From: Paraburkholderia fungorum
GTDB lineage: Bacteria; Pseudomonadota; Gammaproteobacteria; Burkholderiales; Burkholderiaceae
Length of the DNA: 64,000 nucleotides
Assembly (NCBI RefSeq): GCF_003610895.1
Contig: NZ_MCAS01000012.1
Span: forward strand, 1 to 64,000
Direction: 5' to 3'
Shown here: positions 34,647 to 43,941 of the stretch, piece after piece
How positions within the stretch are numbered: position 1 is the stretch's first letter
Layout of the letters: the number at the start of each line of letters is the position of its first letter
Program-made: the position numbers and the translations under genes
Notes under the pieces: model-generated
Told to the model about the DNA's origin: nothing
Seen by the model: only the letters and a program-made list of their open reading frames with translations
The model's database searches: none

Positions 34647-35402
34647 ATGAAACTGAATCGACTGTTGTCCCTCGCATGCGTCACCTTTGCGGTGACGTTC
34701 GCCGGCTTCTCCGGCGCGGCGTCCGCACAAACGCCGGACGTGCTCAATGTCGCCACCGACGCGACCTTCCCGCCGATGGAATACACCGAAAACGGCGCCC
34801 GCACCGGCTTCGACGTCGATGTGATGAATGCACTCGCGAAAGCCATGGGCAAACGCGTGCAATGGACCGATATCGATTTCAAAGGCCTGATTCCGGGCCT
34901 GATCGCCCATCGTTTCGACGCGGCGATTTCGGGTATCTACATCACCGACGAGCGCGCGAAAGTGGTCGACTTCACCGACTCGTACTACGCGGGTGGCCTC
35001 GTTGCGCTGGTGAAAGCCGATTCGCCGATCAAGTCGGTTGCCGACCTGAACGGCAAGAAAGTGTCGGTCCAGGTGGGCACGAAATCGGTCAATTTCCTGC
35101 GCGACAACTTCCCGCAAATCAACCGCGTCGAAGTCGAGAAGAATCAGGAAATGTTCGACCTGGTCGGTATCGGCCGAGCCGATGCCGCGGTGACCGGCAA
35201 GCCGGCTGCTTACCAGCTGGTGAAGACGCGCGGCGGTTTCCGCGTGCTCGACAAGCCGCTGACGACCGAAGCCTACGGCATCGCCGTGCGCAAGGACGAA
35301 CCGCAACTGAAGGCGGCGTTCAATACGGCGCTGGCGAAGATCAAGGCCGATGGCACGTATGCGGCGATCGTCAAGAAGTGGTTCGGCGCCACCGCGCAAT
35401 AA
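34647..35402 (+). CDS. Polar amino-acid ABC transporter substrate-binding protein
   Basis: 251 residues, family 3 solute-binding protein. Signal peptide about 1-27 (ASA/QTPDVL). Ligand-binding hallmark ATDATFPPMEYTENGARTGFDVDVMNALAKAMG, then GIYITDERAKVVDFTDSYY. AGGAG lies 7 bases before the ATG. It is followed by a single permease gene and an ATPase gene, typical of glutamine/histidine importers. The downstream formimidoylglutamase hints at a histidine-related ligand, for example histidine or formiminoglutamate; this is inference. Confidence 0.93.
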   Translation: MKLNRLLSLACVTFAVTFAGFSGAASAQTPDVLNVATDATFPPMEYTENGARTGFDVDVMNALAKAMGKRVQWTDIDFKGLIPGLIAHRFDAAISGIYITDERAKVVDFTDSYYAGGLVALVKADSPIKSVADLNGKKVSVQVGTKSVNFLRDNFPQINRVEVEKNQEMFDLVGIGRADAAVTGKPAAYQLVKTRGGFRVLDKPLTTEAYGIAVRKDEPQLKAAFNTALAKIKADGTYAAIVKKWFGATAQ

Positions 35403-35419
35403 CTGGCTGAGCAGACATA

Positions 35420-36088
35420 ATGGAACTCGATTTTTCGCCGGTGATTGCCGGCTGGCCGGACATCATGCATGGCGCACTGGTGACGGTCGAAGTGACCGCC
35501 GCCGCGCTCGGGCTTAGCTGCGTGCTGGGCCTGCTGATCGGTATCGGCCGGTTGACGCCGAAGCGGCGCGTGGTGTACGGCTTGTGCACCGCGTACCTCA
35601 CGTTTTTCCGCGGCACGCCGCTGCTCGTGCAGCTTTTCCTGCTGTTCTTCGGTTTGCCGCAATTCGGCATTCTGTTGCCGGCTTTCGTGTGCGGGATGCT
35701 TGGGCTCGGTTTGTATTCTGCAGCCTATGTATCGGAGATCGTGCGCGGTGCGATTCAGTCGGTGGATCGCGGCCAGATGGAGGCGGCGCGTTCGATCGGC
35801 ATGTCGTCAGGGCAGGCCATGCGCGCGATCATTCTGCCGCAGGCGATCGTGCGGATGATCCCGCCGCTCGGCAACGAGTTCATCGCCTTGATCAAGAATT
35901 CGGCGCTGGTGTCACTGCTGACGATCGACGATCTGATGCACGAAGGCCAGAAGATCATCAGCGTGTCGTACCGTTCACTCGAGGTGTATCTGGCCATCGC
36001 GCTGGTTTATCTGGTGTTGACGCAGGCGACCAATTACGCGCTGCATCGCGTGGAGCGCCGTTTGCGTGCAGGAGGGATGGTGCAATGA
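35420..36088 (+). CDS. Amino-acid ABC transporter permease
   Basis: 222 residues of the HisM/HisQ/GlnP family. It has several membrane helices (about five) and the EAA motif around [33 protein letters not shown]. Only one permease gene is present, so it likely forms a homodimer. The stop overlaps the ATPase start by ATGA. Confidence 0.94.
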   Translation: MELDFSPVIAGWPDIMHGALVTVEVTAAALGLSCVLGLLIGIGRLTPKRRVVYGLCTAYLTFFRGTPLLVQLFLLFFGLPQFGILLPAFVCGMLGLGLYSAAYVSEIVRGAIQSVDRGQMEAARSIGMSSGQAMRAIILPQAIVRMIPPLGNEFIALIKNSALVSLLTIDDLMHEGQKIISVSYRSLEVYLAIALVYLVLTQATNYALHRVERRLRAGGMVQ

Positions 36089-36861
36089 ATACCGTGGCCA
36101 AAGTGGATGAACCTATCGTCAGCATTCGTGGGCTGACCAAATCGTTCGGCTCGCACACCGTGCTGAACGGTATCGATTTCGACATTCAGCCGCAGCAGGT
36201 GGTGGTCGTGATCGGGCCGAGCGGCTCGGGTAAGAGCACTTTCCTGCGTTGCTGCAACGGGCTGGAAGAGGCGGAAGGCGGCACGATCGATATCTGCGGG
36301 CATCGTCTGGTGGATCATGGCGTCATGCTCAAGGACCGTTCGCTGAATGCGCTGCGCACGGAAGTGGGCATGGTGTTTCAGTCGTTCAATCTGTTTCCGC
36401 ATCTGTCGGTGCTGCATAACATCACGGTCGGTCCGCGCATGCTGCGTGGCGCCAGCAAGGCGCAAGCCGAAGCGGCCGCAATCGCGTTGCTGGAAAAAGT
36501 CGGGCTGGCTCACAAGGCACATGTGATGCCGGCGAGTCTGTCAGGCGGCCAGAAGCAACGCGTTGCCATTGCCCGCGCGTTGGCGATGCAGCCGCGCGTG
36601 ATGTTGTTCGACGAGCCGACTTCCGCGCTCGATCCCGAGCTGGTCGGCGAAGTCCTGCAGGTGATGAAGCTGCTCGCGAGCGAAGGTATGACGATGGTGG
36701 TCGTCACGCACGAAATGGGTTTCGCGAAGGAAGTGGCCGACGTGGTGGTGGTCATGGACGGCGGCGTGATCGTCGAGGCCGGCGCGCCGTCTGAGATTTT
36801 CTCGGCGCCCTCGCAGCCGCGCACGCGGGCTTTCCTGCAGGCAGTGCTGTCACGCGCATGA
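36085..36861 (+). CDS. Amino-acid ABC transporter ATP-binding protein
   Basis: 258 residues. Walker [10 protein letters not shown], signature LSGGQKQR, Walker [13 protein letters not shown] and the H-loop HEMGF are all present. The start [10 protein letters not shown] overlaps the permease stop, and the 3' end overlaps the hutG-like start, both by ATGA. This gives strict translational coupling of permease, ATPase and enzyme. Confidence 0.95.
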   Translation: MNTVAKVDEPIVSIRGLTKSFGSHTVLNGIDFDIQPQQVVVVIGPSGSGKSTFLRCCNGLEEAEGGTIDICGHRLVDHGVMLKDRSLNALRTEVGMVFQSFNLFPHLSVLHNITVGPRMLRGASKAQAEAAAIALLEKVGLAHKAHVMPASLSGGQKQRVAIARALAMQPRVMLFDEPTSALDPELVGEVLQVMKLLASEGMTMVVVTHEMGFAKEVADVVVVMDGGVIVEAGAPSEIFSAPSQPRTRAFLQAVLSRA

Positions 36862-37868
36862 GAGTTCCATTCGACGACAAGGTGTGGATCGGCCGTTCCG
36901 ACGATGGTGAACCCGGCGACACCCGGCGCATTTTCAATCAGGTCGTGCCCTTCGGCGGCGCACCGGCGCGTACAGATGGTCTGCACGGCGCGCCGCATCG
37001 TGAAAGCGACCTGCCGGTGATTGTCGGCTTTGGTTCCGACGAAGGCGTGCGGCGCAATCAAGGGCGTACCGGCGCGGCACATGCGCCGAAGGAGTTGCGC
37101 CGGGTGCTGGCTAGTCTGCCGGCAAAAACGTCGATGGCCGCGCTTGCCGATGCGGGCGACGTGGTGTGCGACGACGGCGACCTCGAAGGCGCGCAGGCGG
37201 AACTCGCGAGCGTGGTGAGCGATGTGCTCGCGAGCGGCGGCCGGCCCTTGGTGCTCGGCGGCGGTCATGAAGTTGCGTGGGGGACGTATAGCGGTTTGCG
37301 CCTGCATCAGGATCGCGCGGCTGCTGCATTGGCCACCTCATTGACCACCTCAACCGCCACACGCCAGCTGCTCATCATCAACTTCGACGCCCACTTCGAT
37401 CTGCGCCAGAAGCGGCCGGCCAATTCGGGCACGCCGTTCGATCAGATCGCGAACGACTGCGCCGAGCGCGGCGTACCGTTCAACTACGCGTGCTTCGGTA
37501 TCAGCGATCTGGGCAACACCGCTTCGTTGTTTGCGCATGCAGAGGAACTTGGCGTGCGCTACGTGCTCGACGTCGACATGCAGGAACCGCAATTGCCGCA
37601 GCGTCTGGATGATCTCCAGAAGTTGCTGGATTTAGCGGACGATGTCTATCTGACCATCGATCTCGACGTGCTGCCGGCCGCCACCGCGCCTGGCGTATCG
37701 GCGCCTGCTGCGTTAGGCGTGCCGCTGTCGGTAGTCGAAGCGATGGTGCAGCGCGTGCGGGCATCGGGCAAGCTGCGCGCGGCGGATATCGCGGAGTACA
37801 ACCCGTCTCTCGATCAGGACAGGCGCACGGCGAGGGCGGCGGCGCGCCTGGCGTACCGGTTGCTTTAA
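36858..37868 (+). CDS. hutG: Formimidoylglutamase (HutG, arginase-fold)
   Basis: Hydrolyses N-formimino-L-glutamate to glutamate and formamide in histidine breakdown. The 336-residue ureohydrolase has the binuclear manganese ligands: GGGHE (His137), NFDAHFD (Asp177, His179, Asp181) and TIDLDVLP (Asp268, Asp270). The N-terminal [11 protein letters not shown] region fits HutG better than agmatinase. Overlaps the ABC ATPase gene by 4 bases. Other hut genes are not in the window. Another ureohydrolase activity (guanidino acid) is possible. Confidence 0.84.
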   Translation: MRVPFDDKVWIGRSDDGEPGDTRRIFNQVVPFGGAPARTDGLHGAPHRESDLPVIVGFGSDEGVRRNQGRTGAAHAPKELRRVLASLPAKTSMAALADAGDVVCDDGDLEGAQAELASVVSDVLASGGRPLVLGGGHEVAWGTYSGLRLHQDRAAAALATSLTTSTATRQLLIINFDAHFDLRQKRPANSGTPFDQIANDCAERGVPFNYACFGISDLGNTASLFAHAEELGVRYVLDVDMQEPQLPQRLDDLQKLLDLADDVYLTIDLDVLPAATAPGVSAPAALGVPLSVVEAMVQRVRASGKLRAADIAEYNPSLDQDRRTARAAARLAYRLL

Positions 37869-37908
37869 GGCGGACCCACTGCGCCGCAGCGCGTCGCACG
37901 GCTAAACA

Positions 37909-37944
37909 AAACGGCTCACCGGATTACGCCAGTGAGCCGTTTTC
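37909..37944. terminator. Bidirectional terminator between hutG and the DUF2957 gene
   Basis: AAAACGGCTCAC and GTGAGCCGTTTT form a perfect 12-bp stem with a 12-base loop. A-rich and T-rich ends serve both strands, matching the convergent genes. Confidence 0.9.
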
Positions 37945-37964
37945 CATTTCCAGCGCGGCGGTAC

Positions 37965-39581
37965 CTACTGCACAAACGCTCCAATCGACAGAAACGGATT
38001 CACCTTGCCGGCATAGTTCGCCGGATCGTAGGTGAGCGCAGGTTGATTGACCCCGTTCATCAGCAGACCGTACACCGGGCCCACCCTCACCATCACCCCG
38101 CTGTCCCCCGCCTTGTAGATTGCGGTGCCGCCGGACATCAGGTCCTTGTTCGCGGTTACCTTGACGAGGCCGGGCTGCGTCTGCGTGAAGTCGAGCGAGA
38201 AGTTACTCGATACCGACGAGGTGAATGGATTGAGCAACGCGGCCGACGGACTCTGGAACAAGGTGGCGCCGTAGTTCACACCGGCATTGAACGAGGCGCT
38301 GCCGTCGCCGCACGTGCCCACGGCGACATAGACCAACTGCCCGTTGAAGAAGATCGCCGTTGGACCCTGGCCGATGCTGGTCACCACGCCGCACGCCGAA
38401 GCGCTGTTGGCGCCGATATATCCGCCGCTTAGCGCTGTTTGGGCGATCTTCGTGGCGGGCGCCAGCAGCGAGATGCCGAGCTGATCGTCGAGGGCGTTGT
38501 TCGTGATGTTGAGCGGGTTCGCATCGGTATGCGCATAGCCGACGCGAATCACGACCGGCACGAGCTGGTTGTTCACCTTGCCGACGATCATGATGCCGTG
38601 CGCGAGGCTCTGCGAGAAGAGCAGTTGCAGCACGCCCACGCCGGCGGCGGGATAACTCAGAGTGCTCGGCAAACTCGCGCTGACGAATACGTTGTCCGGC
38701 GTGCCATCGGCATTGGTGCGCAGCGTCCACGGCGTGCCGGTCATCGCGCACGAGTACAGCGACGAATCGGCCGTACAGGTGCCGTCCGCGTTGAGTGTCT
38801 CGCTGGCCTGAATCGCGGTCGGCGACCAGCCGGTCATCGACTGGCCGTCGGCGCTCTGTGCGAAGCTGCCTTCCGGGTTCACGCGGAATCCCAGTTCGTT
38901 ATAGGCGCCGGCCACCTGCGTGAAGTCGGTGACGGTTTGGCTGAAGCCGAGGAACGGATACGAGTCGAACGTGCGTGACGGCACGGCGCCGATCAGGAAT
39001 CCCGGGAAGGGTTCGAGTCCGTCGAACTGAATCGTCGCCCCTGGAATGCCTCCGCCGATGATGCCCTGGCCAACGAACAGCATCGGCGGGTCCTGCGGAT
39101 TGATCGTGACGCTATAGCTGCCGTCGGCGGTCTTGCCGTTCTTCAGCATGATCGCGCAGCGGTTCTGCTCGGCGGTCGGCAGCGCAAACGCGCCGCTCGG
39201 GTTGTCGTAGTCGCCGGTGATGGTCATGCCGGCGCGCGTGTTGTTGACCTGGCCCGCCGAAGTCGGCACGGCCGATTCGATGAAGGTCATCTGGTACTGC
39301 TTCTTCGTCGAATCGAATTTCATTTTGACGTATTCGCCGCTGCCCGAGCCGCCGGTATAGGTGGTCGAATAGTCGAGTGCGTCGGGGCACAGTTTGGCCG
39401 CGACGACGGGGGTGCCGGGTGGTTGGCCCTGTGGCGGGCAGGAACTGCCGGAACACTGGGGCACGGCGACGGCGGCCGGGTCGTCTGTTTTGCCACCGCC
39501 GCAGGCCGCGAGCACGACAGGCAGCATGAGTGCGGCGAGGTGTGTCGCGGCGGATAAACCGTTGCGCCGTTTGAATGTCAT
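37965..39581 (-). CDS. DUF2957 domain lipoprotein
   Basis: 538 residues. Signal ends in a lipobox LAA/C (VVLAACGGG, about Cys27). A Pro-rich linker follows, then a beta-rich body with internal repeats (for example NPSGAFALPTAEQNRCAIML and the GYIGANSASACGVV region), matching DUF2957 of Burkholderia as I recall. Function unknown, probably an exposed or periplasmic lipoprotein. AGGAGAC 7 bases upstream of the ATG supports the start. Confidence 0.82.
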   Translation of the reverse strand: MTFKRRNGLSAATHLAALMLPVVLAACGGGKTDDPAAVAVPQCSGSSCPPQGQPPGTPVVAAKLCPDALDYSTTYTGGSGSGEYVKMKFDSTKKQYQMTFIESAVPTSAGQVNNTRAGMTITGDYDNPSGAFALPTAEQNRCAIMLKNGKTADGSYSVTINPQDPPMLFVGQGIIGGGIPGATIQFDGLEPFPGFLIGAVPSRTFDSYPFLGFSQTVTDFTQVAGAYNELGFRVNPEGSFAQSADGQSMTGWSPTAIQASETLNADGTCTADSSLYSCAMTGTPWTLRTNADGTPDNVFVSASLPSTLSYPAAGVGVLQLLFSQSLAHGIMIVGKVNNQLVPVVIRVGYAHTDANPLNITNNALDDQLGISLLAPATKIAQTALSGGYIGANSASACGVVTSIGQGPTAIFFNGQLVYVAVGTCGDGSASFNAGVNYGATLFQSPSAALLNPFTSSVSSNFSLDFTQTQPGLVKVTANKDLMSGGTAIYKAGDSGVMVRVGPVYGLLMNGVNQPALTYDPANYAGKVNPFLSIGAFVQ

Positions 39582-40202
39582 TGTTTGTCTCCTCGTGAAT
39601 CGTCGTTCGTTGTTCGTTATTAATTGCGTCGATTACGCCACCCGATTGGATCGCCCGATTTATCGGACTCCGTGTCGCTGTGCTGATCTGTCCTTCGATT
39701 GTTATCTGAACAGATGTGTCCGCGCATCCGCATATCGGCCCGCGGTTTATCTCTGCCATAGCCAGGCTCGACGGCGCTTAAACAGGCTCGCGGGCCATCC
39801 TGAACGGCCGCTTGAGCCAGCCCGCAAGGCGGGCGGATTTCTCGTCAGGTGGAGCGGTGCGGATCAGCCAGAACCGGGGTCGCGCTAATGCGGATAATCG
39901 GTGTGGCATATTCAATCTGGATTGCGAATCTCGCTGGAGTCGTTCTGGATGACATTAATGTCTCCTTGGCCCGTTATTAGAAGTTTAGACGCTATTAGAT
40001 TTAATGTTTGCGGGTGAACATTAAGCCGCTGCTGCGGACTTGTATATAGTGGCAATAATCCAAACTCGATCCATGGGTTTTCTCACCAGCCCACGGACCT
40101 TACAGGGAAATTTCAAACAGACGTATGTATGAAGGTCCGCTTCGGATAGGCCCGTTGAGCAGATTTCGCAACACAGTGTTCAACGCCTGCAAACTTGACG
40201 CT
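39582..40202. other. Long intergenic region before the MarR genes
   Basis: About 620 bases. It has a GTCGTTCGTTGTTCGTTA repeat (39602-39619) in the DUF2957 leader and a small GCCCGC/GCGGGC hairpin near 39820. The part from about 39950 to 40060 is AT-rich and probably holds promoters. No gene convinces me. Confidence 0.4.
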
Positions 40203-40217
40203 GTGCGTATGCACATA
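40203..40217. promoter_or_regulatory. MarR operator-like site 1
   Basis: GTGCGTATGCACATA contains GTGC-N4-GCAC. It is the exact reverse complement of the site at 40698-40712 and ends 13 bases before the first marR start codon. Confidence 0.65.
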
Positions 40218-40230
40218 TAGACTGCCGAGC

Positions 40231-40653
40231 ATGAACCGTCCACTCTCTTACGACGAATGCAACTGTTTCGCGCTGCGCCAGGCGGCCCGGCACGTCACGC
40301 AGATTTACGAGCGCCATCTCGGCCAGGTCGGGCTCACGGCTGCGCAGTTCACCATTCTCGCCAAGCTCGCACGCACGCCGAATCTGGCGATGCTGGATCT
40401 GGCTGACACCATGGTGATGGAGCGCACTACGCTCGTGCGTGCCATGAAGCCGTTGCAGCGTGACGGGCTGGTGGTCGCCGAACCGGCGGAGCATGACGGC
40501 CGCACGTTTTTGTTCAGTCTCACGAAGCAGGGCGAGACGACCTTCGATCAGGCGGCTATCGCATGGCGTGCCGCGCAGAACGAGTTCGAGGAAAAGTTCG
40601 GCCATGCGCGGGCCAAGGCGCTACGCGCCGAACTCTTCAGCATCACCGGATAG
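40231..40653 (+). CDS. MarR-family regulator, copy 1
   Basis: 140 residues of winged-helix fold: CFALRQAARHVTQIYERHLGQVGLTAAQFTILAKLARTP and the recognition region MVMERTTLVRAMKPLQRDGLV. The ATG at 40231 has only a weak GAG ribosome site. It shares about half its residues with the next gene product; the two are tandem duplicates. An operator-like site just upstream suggests autoregulation. Likely controls the downstream efflux genes. Confidence 0.9.
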   Translation: MNRPLSYDECNCFALRQAARHVTQIYERHLGQVGLTAAQFTILAKLARTPNLAMLDLADTMVMERTTLVRAMKPLQRDGLVVAEPAEHDGRTFLFSLTKQGETTFDQAAIAWRAAQNEFEEKFGHARAKALRAELFSITG

Positions 40654-40697
40654 ACACAATGGATCAGCTCGTTTCGGCGGGCTTTGGTTTACCTGAT

Positions 40698-40712
40698 TAT
40701 GTGCATACGCAC
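40698..40712. promoter_or_regulatory. MarR operator-like site 2
   Basis: TATGTGCATACGCAC, the exact reverse complement of site 1, lies about 21 bases before the second marR start. Confidence 0.65.
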
Positions 40713-40733
40713 TCACGAAAGGGAAACGCAGTG

Positions 40734-41156
40734 ATGGACGGGCTCTTCGACGACGACTGCTTTGCGATCCGCCAGGCCGCACGCTATGTGTCGCAGATAT
40801 ACGACCGGCACCTGGCAAATGTTGGCTTGACCATCACACAGTTTTCGCTGCTGGGGCGGCTCAAGCGCACCGGGCCCATGACGATGAAACAAATGGCGGA
40901 AGCCATGCGCATGGAGCGCACCACGCTGGTCCGTACGATCCAGCCGCTGCGCCGCAACGGTCTGGTGTCGAGCGAGGCGCTGGGTGCGGACGCGCGGGCG
41001 TTGACGATTGCGCTGACTGCCGCGGGTGAACAGCGTCTTAAGGCAGGACGTGAACATTGGTATGCAGCCCAGGCCGAATTCGAACACCGTTTCGGCGAGC
41101 GGCGCGCGGCGGCATTGCGAGGCGAACTGTTCGCCATCACACGGGATTCAATCTAA
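40734..41156 (+). CDS. MarR-family regulator, copy 2
   Basis: 140 residues, same length as copy 1. CFAIRQAARYVSQIYDRHLANVGLTITQFSLLGRLKRTG and MRMERTTLVRTIQPLRRNGLV align directly with copy 1. AAAGGGA serves ATG 40734 or GTG 40731. It lies 80 bases after copy 1 and 86 bases before the membrane-fusion gene. The two paralogues may form heterodimers or answer to different ligands. Confidence 0.9.
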   Translation: MDGLFDDDCFAIRQAARYVSQIYDRHLANVGLTITQFSLLGRLKRTGPMTMKQMAEAMRMERTTLVRTIQPLRRNGLVSSEALGADARALTIALTAAGEQRLKAGREHWYAAQAEFEHRFGERRAAALRGELFAITRDSI

Positions 41157-41219
41157 CGGTCGCGAGTAGGGCGACCCAGGGGCGGCGTTATCTCACGCGC
41201 TGTTTTCTCAACGTAACGA

Positions 41220-41231
41220 GTGCATACACAC
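41220..41231. promoter_or_regulatory. MarR operator-like site 3
   Basis: GTGCATACACAC differs by one base from the GTGCATACGCAC core of site 2 and lies 11 bases before the membrane-fusion gene start. Confidence 0.55.
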
Positions 41232-41242
41232 ATACGAACATC

Positions 41243-42352
41243 ATGTCCACTACACCTTCGACTATCGCGCCGCCCAGCGTGGCAAACGCCGCCAGACCGG
41301 CACGGCGCATTCCGTGGATGCTGCTCGCGATCATCACGGTGCTCGCCGTGCTGGCGCTTGCCGCGTCCTACTGGTTCTTCGTCGGCCGCTTTGTCGAAAC
41401 CACGGACGACGCTTACGTCGGCGGCGATGTGACCGTGATGTCGCCGAAGGTAAATGGCTTCGTGACTGACGTGCTGGTGCGCGACAACCAGTTCGTCCAC
41501 GCGAATCAGGTATTGATCCGGCTCGATGCGCGCGATTACGACGCACGCCTCGCGCAAGCCAGTGCGGAAGTCGAGAGCGCGCAGGCCGCCGTCACCGAAT
41601 TGCAGGCGAAGAAATCCTTGCAGCTTGCCACCATCAATGAGCAGGCCGCCGAGGTTCGCGCGTCCGGCGCCGAGTTGACGCGCAGCGCCGCCGATCAGAC
41701 GCGCTATCGCGAACTGGTGAAGGACGACGCGGTATCGAATCAGGTCGTGGAACGCGCGGACGCCGATCTGTCCAAGGCGCATGCCGCGGTCGACCGCAGC
41801 AGTGCGGCATTGATCGCCGCGCAACGGCAGATCGCCGTGCTCGACGCGCAGATCGGCGACGCCCAGGCGCGCATCGCCACGGCGCAGGCGGCGCAACGAG
41901 TCGCGGCCCTGAATGTGGAGTACACCACGATCCGCTCGCCGATCGACGGTTACGTCGGCAACCGCACCGCGCGCGTCGGCCTGCTGGCGAACACGGGCGT
42001 GTCGCTGCTGACCGTGGTGCCGTCGAGCGGACTGTGGATCGACGCCAACTTCAAGGAAGACCAGTTGAAGAAGATGCACGTTGGCGACGGTGTCGATGTC
42101 GATCTGGATGCGTCGAGCAAACGGATTCACGGCGTGGTCGAGAGCCTCGCGCCCGCGACCGGCGCGACCTTCAGCGTGTTGCCGGCAGAGAACGCCACCG
42201 GCAACTTTACGAAGATCGTGCAACGCGTGCCCGTGCGCGTGCGCCTCGACGTGCCGAAAGACATGCAAGGCGTGCTGCGGCCCGGATTGTCGGCGACCGT
42301 AAGGGTGCATGTCGACGCCGGCAACGCGAACAACGCGCCGGCGCGTGGCTGA
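41243..42352 (+). CDS. EmrA-type membrane-fusion protein (HlyD family)
   Basis: Periplasmic adaptor of a tripartite efflux pump. 369 residues: a cytoplasmic N-terminus, one membrane helix (about 28-50, MLLAIITVLAVLALAASYWFF), a lipoyl-like half (TTDDAYVGGDVTVMSPKVNGFV), a long coiled-coil hairpin (about 110-220) and a beta-barrel with VEYTTIRSPIDGYVGNRTARVGLLANTG. The starting ATG has no strong ribosome site. It ends 7 bases before the MFS gene. Confidence 0.93.
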   Translation: MSTTPSTIAPPSVANAARPARRIPWMLLAIITVLAVLALAASYWFFVGRFVETTDDAYVGGDVTVMSPKVNGFVTDVLVRDNQFVHANQVLIRLDARDYDARLAQASAEVESAQAAVTELQAKKSLQLATINEQAAEVRASGAELTRSAADQTRYRELVKDDAVSNQVVERADADLSKAHAAVDRSSAALIAAQRQIAVLDAQIGDAQARIATAQAAQRVAALNVEYTTIRSPIDGYVGNRTARVGLLANTGVSLLTVVPSSGLWIDANFKEDQLKKMHVGDGVDVDLDASSKRIHGVVESLAPATGATFSVLPAENATGNFTKIVQRVPVRVRLDVPKDMQGVLRPGLSATVRVHVDAGNANNAPARG

Positions 42353-42359
42353 GCCGATC

Positions 42360-43931
42360 ATGACTCAAGTTCTCGCCAACCCCGCCGATCTGCCGACGCG
42401 AACCAAAGTCCTGGCGTTCACGTTGATGTGCGTCGGCTTTTTCATGGCGACGCTCGATATTCAGATCGTTGCGTCGTCGCTCAAGGACATCGGCGGCGGC
42501 TTGTCCGCGAGCCAGGACGAACTCTCGTGGGTGCAGACCTCATATCTGATCGCTGAAATTCTGGTGATTCCGATGTCCGGCTGGCTCACCCGCGTATTCT
42601 CGACGCGTTGGGTGTTCGCGTTTTCCGCGCTCGGCTTCACGATCACCAGCATGTTGTGCGGTCTCGCGTGGGACATCAACTCGATGATCCTGTTCCGCGG
42701 TTTGCAGGGCGCGCTCGGCGCCGCGATGATCCCAACGGTGTTCACCACGGCGTTCGTGCTGTTTCCCGGCAAGCAGCGCCTGATTGCCTCCACCACCATC
42801 AGCGCGCTCGCCACACTCGCGCCGACCGTCGGCCCGGTGATCGGCGGCTGGATCACGTCGCAATGGTCGTGGCACTGGCTGTTCTATCTGAACCTGGTGC
42901 CGGGTGCGGTCGTCACGCTGATGGTGCCGAGGTACGTGCACTTCGACAACGTCGATCTGTCTTTGCTGAAGAAGGGCGATTACCTGGGCATCCTGCTGAT
43001 GTCCGGCTTTCTCGGTTGCCTTGAATACGTGCTCGAGGAAGGGCCGCGCAAGAACTGGTTCGGCGACGACGTGATCGTGACCTGCACCTGGATCGCGGCG
43101 ATCTGCGGCTTCCTGTTCATCGTGCACGCGTTCACCGCGAAAGAGCCGATCGTCGATTTGCGCGCGCTGGCGATCCGCAACTTCGGGATTGGCAGTCTGC
43201 TGTCGTTCATCACCGGGATCGGGATTTTCTGCGCGGTGTTCCTGACGCCCGTGTTCCTGTCGCGGGTGCGTGGGTTCGATTCGTTGCAAATCGGCGTGGC
43301 GCTATTGTCGGTCGGCTGTTTTCAATTGGCCGCGATGCTTGTCTATTCGGTTGTCGCGCGCTTTGTCGACATGCGGATCCTGCTGGTGTTCGGCCTCGTG
43401 CTGTTCGGCGTCGGCTGTTATCTGTATGTACCGCTGACCAACCAGTGGGGCTGGCAGGAGTTGCTGATTCCACAGGCCTTGCGTGGCATCGGCCAACAGT
43501 TCTGCATTCCACCCATCGTGACGATGGCGCTAGGTTCGTTGCCGATGTCGAGGCTTCGTTCCGCCAGCGGCCTGTTCAACCTGATGCGCAATCTGGGCGG
43601 CGCGATTGGCATTGCCGTGAGCAGCACGATGCTCAACGATCGCCTGAATCTCCATTACGAACGGCTCGATGAACATCTGAGCGCGGGCCGTCCGGTGGTC
43701 GAGTCGATCTTGCAGCAGCAAAGCGCGCACTTCGCGCAAGTCGGCGGCGATGCGCTGAATGCGGCCAATGCGGGTCTCGGCCAGTTACATGCGCTGCTGA
43801 TGCGCGAAGCACTCGTGCTCACGTTCTCCGACACGTTCTTTGTACTGTCGCTCTGTTTTGTCGCCGGTTTGCTGAGCGTGCTGTTCTCGCGGCCGTTTGG
43901 CAATACCGCACCGCCGCCCGACGCTCATTGA
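42360..43931 (+). CDS. EmrB-type MFS drug transporter (DHA2 family)
   Basis: 523 residues with about 14 membrane helices. Motifs LDIQIVASSLKDIGGGLSASQDELSWVQTSYLIAEILVIPMSGWL and the antiporter motif GPVIGGWI are typical of EmrB. It exports small hydrophobic compounds by proton antiport. Start is the ATG at 42360; the in-frame upstream part overlaps the adaptor gene. Confidence 0.94.
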   Translation: MTQVLANPADLPTRTKVLAFTLMCVGFFMATLDIQIVASSLKDIGGGLSASQDELSWVQTSYLIAEILVIPMSGWLTRVFSTRWVFAFSALGFTITSMLCGLAWDINSMILFRGLQGALGAAMIPTVFTTAFVLFPGKQRLIASTTISALATLAPTVGPVIGGWITSQWSWHWLFYLNLVPGAVVTLMVPRYVHFDNVDLSLLKKGDYLGILLMSGFLGCLEYVLEEGPRKNWFGDDVIVTCTWIAAICGFLFIVHAFTAKEPIVDLRALAIRNFGIGSLLSFITGIGIFCAVFLTPVFLSRVRGFDSLQIGVALLSVGCFQLAAMLVYSVVARFVDMRILLVFGLVLFGVGCYLYVPLTNQWGWQELLIPQALRGIGQQFCIPPIVTMALGSLPMSRLRSASGLFNLMRNLGGAIGIAVSSTMLNDRLNLHYERLDEHLSAGRPVVESILQQQSAHFAQVGGDALNAANAGLGQLHALLMREALVLTFSDTFFVLSLCFVAGLLSVLFSRPFGNTAPPPDAH

Positions 43932-43941
43932 GGAATTCGGC

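Noticed and set aside
39394..39888. 164-codon frame reaching into the DUF2957 leader
   Set aside because: Overlaps the antisense of the DUF2957 gene for about a third of its length and shows no domain.
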